From an uncultured Collinsella sp. (lineage in GTDB: Bacteria > Actinomycetota > Coriobacteriia > Coriobacteriales > Coriobacteriaceae): DNA of 5,764 bases. Under the pieces are notes generated by a model that saw only the letters and a list, made by a program, of their open reading frames with translations, ran no database searches and was not told the origin of the DNA. The translations under genes and the position numbers were made by a program. Position 1 is the stretch's first letter; every line of letters starts with the position of its first letter. Positions 5,515-5,764 of the stretch are shown here, one piece after another. The stretch lies in contig UQTN01000119.1 in NCBI GenBank assembly GCA_900543945.1, positions 1 to 5,764 on the forward strand, read 5' to 3'.

Positions 5515-5670
5515 AGCGCCCTGCACCATTATGTTCCGGATCTGCATCGCAGGATGCTGCTGGCTACCCTGTGGAACACCTACATCTGTATTAACGAAGC
5601 GCTGGCATTGACCCTGAGTGATTTTTCTCTGGTGCCGCCCTATCCCTTTGTGCAGCTTGCCACGCTCAAA
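5374..5670 (+). pseudogene. resD: resD-like tyrosine recombinase, N-terminal third, decayed
   Basis: The frame reads MSGLISYSELQQSAPLPVAIDYPAALALRQMA and onward, closely matching my memory of the D protein (ResD) of plasmid F. That protein is a tyrosine site-specific recombinase of about 268 residues that resolves plasmid multimers. Only 99 native codons remain. At 5671 an IS101-like end begins and its first bases supply Gly, Val and a TGA stop. The core catalytic domain, including the His/Arg box and the nucleophilic Tyr, is missing. In box I, family members read TG.RI.EAL with the first catalytic Arg; here residues 69-76 read TYICINEA with Cys72 (TGT, 5587-5589; a single C-to-T change from CGT). 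The gene was therefore probably inactive before the insertion, or the change accumulated afterwards. No clear Shine-Dalgarno precedes the ATG. Confidence 0.82.
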
Positions 5671-5708
5671 GGGGTTTGAGGTCCAACCGTACGAAAACGT
5701 ACGGTAAG
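5671..5708. repeat. 38-bp gamma-delta-type inverted repeat of IS101
   Basis: The repeat begins GGGGTTTGAGGTCCAACCGT and ends ACGTACGGTAAG. The GGGGTTTGAGG tip and the ACGAAAACGTACG...TAAG inner part are those of gamma-delta/Tn1000 ends. A few bases (TCCAACCGT) differ from gamma-delta, as in IS101. It belongs to a different Tn3 subgroup from the Tn21-type repeat at 54-91. Confidence 0.88.
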
Positions 5709-5719
5709 AGGAAAATTAT

Positions 5720-5744
5720 CGTCTGAAAAATCGATTAGTAGACA
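5720..5744. promoter_or_regulatory. Resolvase-binding site (res subsite III-like)
   Basis: Twenty-five bases with inverted half-sites, CGTCTGAAA on the left and TGTCTACTA (complement) on the right, fit the TGTC-type half-sites bound by serine resolvases of the gamma-delta/Tn3 group. The length equals that of gamma-delta res subsite III. A further half-site, AGTCCGTTAA (5749-5758), starts five bases on and looks like the beginning of subsite II, cut by the window edge. The crossover subsite would lie outside the window. Confidence 0.65.
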
Positions 5745-5764
5745 AGAAAGTCCGTTAAGTGCCA

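Larger units (their letters stand above)
5671..5764. mobile_element. IS101-like Tn3-family mini-element, left part
   Basis: IS101 is a 209-bp element of pSC101 that encodes no transposase. It has gamma-delta (Tn1000)-like ends and a resolvase site, and is moved by the gamma-delta transposase. The window shows its first 94 bases: a 38-bp inverted repeat, a 25-bp resolvase-type site and the beginning of a second. The rest is outside the window. It sits in resD after codon 99. The flanking TCAAA (5666-5670) would be one copy of the 5-bp target duplication. No coding frame is apparent, as expected. Confidence 0.82.

Noticed and set aside
1..5764. CRISPR array, tRNA, rRNA or plasmid replication origin iterons
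   Set aside because: No regularly spaced repeats, tRNA-like folds, rRNA segments or iteron series are visible on either strand.

Overview
The window looks like an accessory stretch of a gammaproteobacterial (probably enterobacterial or Aeromonas-type) resistance plasmid. It is a mosaic of mobile-element fragments around a class C tetracycline resistance module, sitting on a pSC101-like backbone. The pSC101 link comes from tetA(C)/tetR(C), a decayed F-type resD gene, and a 38-bp Tn3-family end that I recognise as IS101. I recognise the tet block as the natural counterpart of the tet region in pBR322. That vector comparison is from memory; no search was run.

Left to right: (1) 1-53, a scrap of an IS6-family (IS6100-like) transposase; (2) 54-91, a Tn21-type 38-bp inverted repeat abutting it; (3) about 87-1806, the C-terminal part of a Tn21-subgroup transposase, minus strand, lacking its N-terminal part; (4) about 1807-3035, an AT-richer IS200/IS605-family element with divergent genes: a tnpB cut at its first RuvC motif and an apparently intact HUH/Y1 tnpA, ending in a hairpin; (5) 3006-3641, tetR(C), whose last codons are replaced by that element; (6) 3642-3733, the divergent tet control region with a sigma-70 promoter and two tet operators; (7) 3734-4924, intact tetA(C); (8) 4925-5373, a mixed stretch with a 26-bp inverted repeat, a short minus-strand reading frame with a good Shine-Dalgarno, and a 63-codon plus-strand frame; (9) 5374-5670, the N-terminal third of a resD-like tyrosine recombinase whose expected catalytic Arg is Cys; (10) 5671-5764, the start of IS101 with its inverted repeat and a resolvase-binding site.

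The working unit is the tet module. TetR represses the divergent promoters until a tetracycline-Mg complex binds, and then TetA exports the drug. Operators and ligand-contact residues are intact, and the altered TetR tail lies beyond the dimerisation helix, so control is probably preserved. Of the mobile genes, only the IS605-type tnpA looks intact, and its element has lost the tnpB end. I see no undescribed defence or metabolic system. The interest lies in the nested junctions and in the order of events they record.
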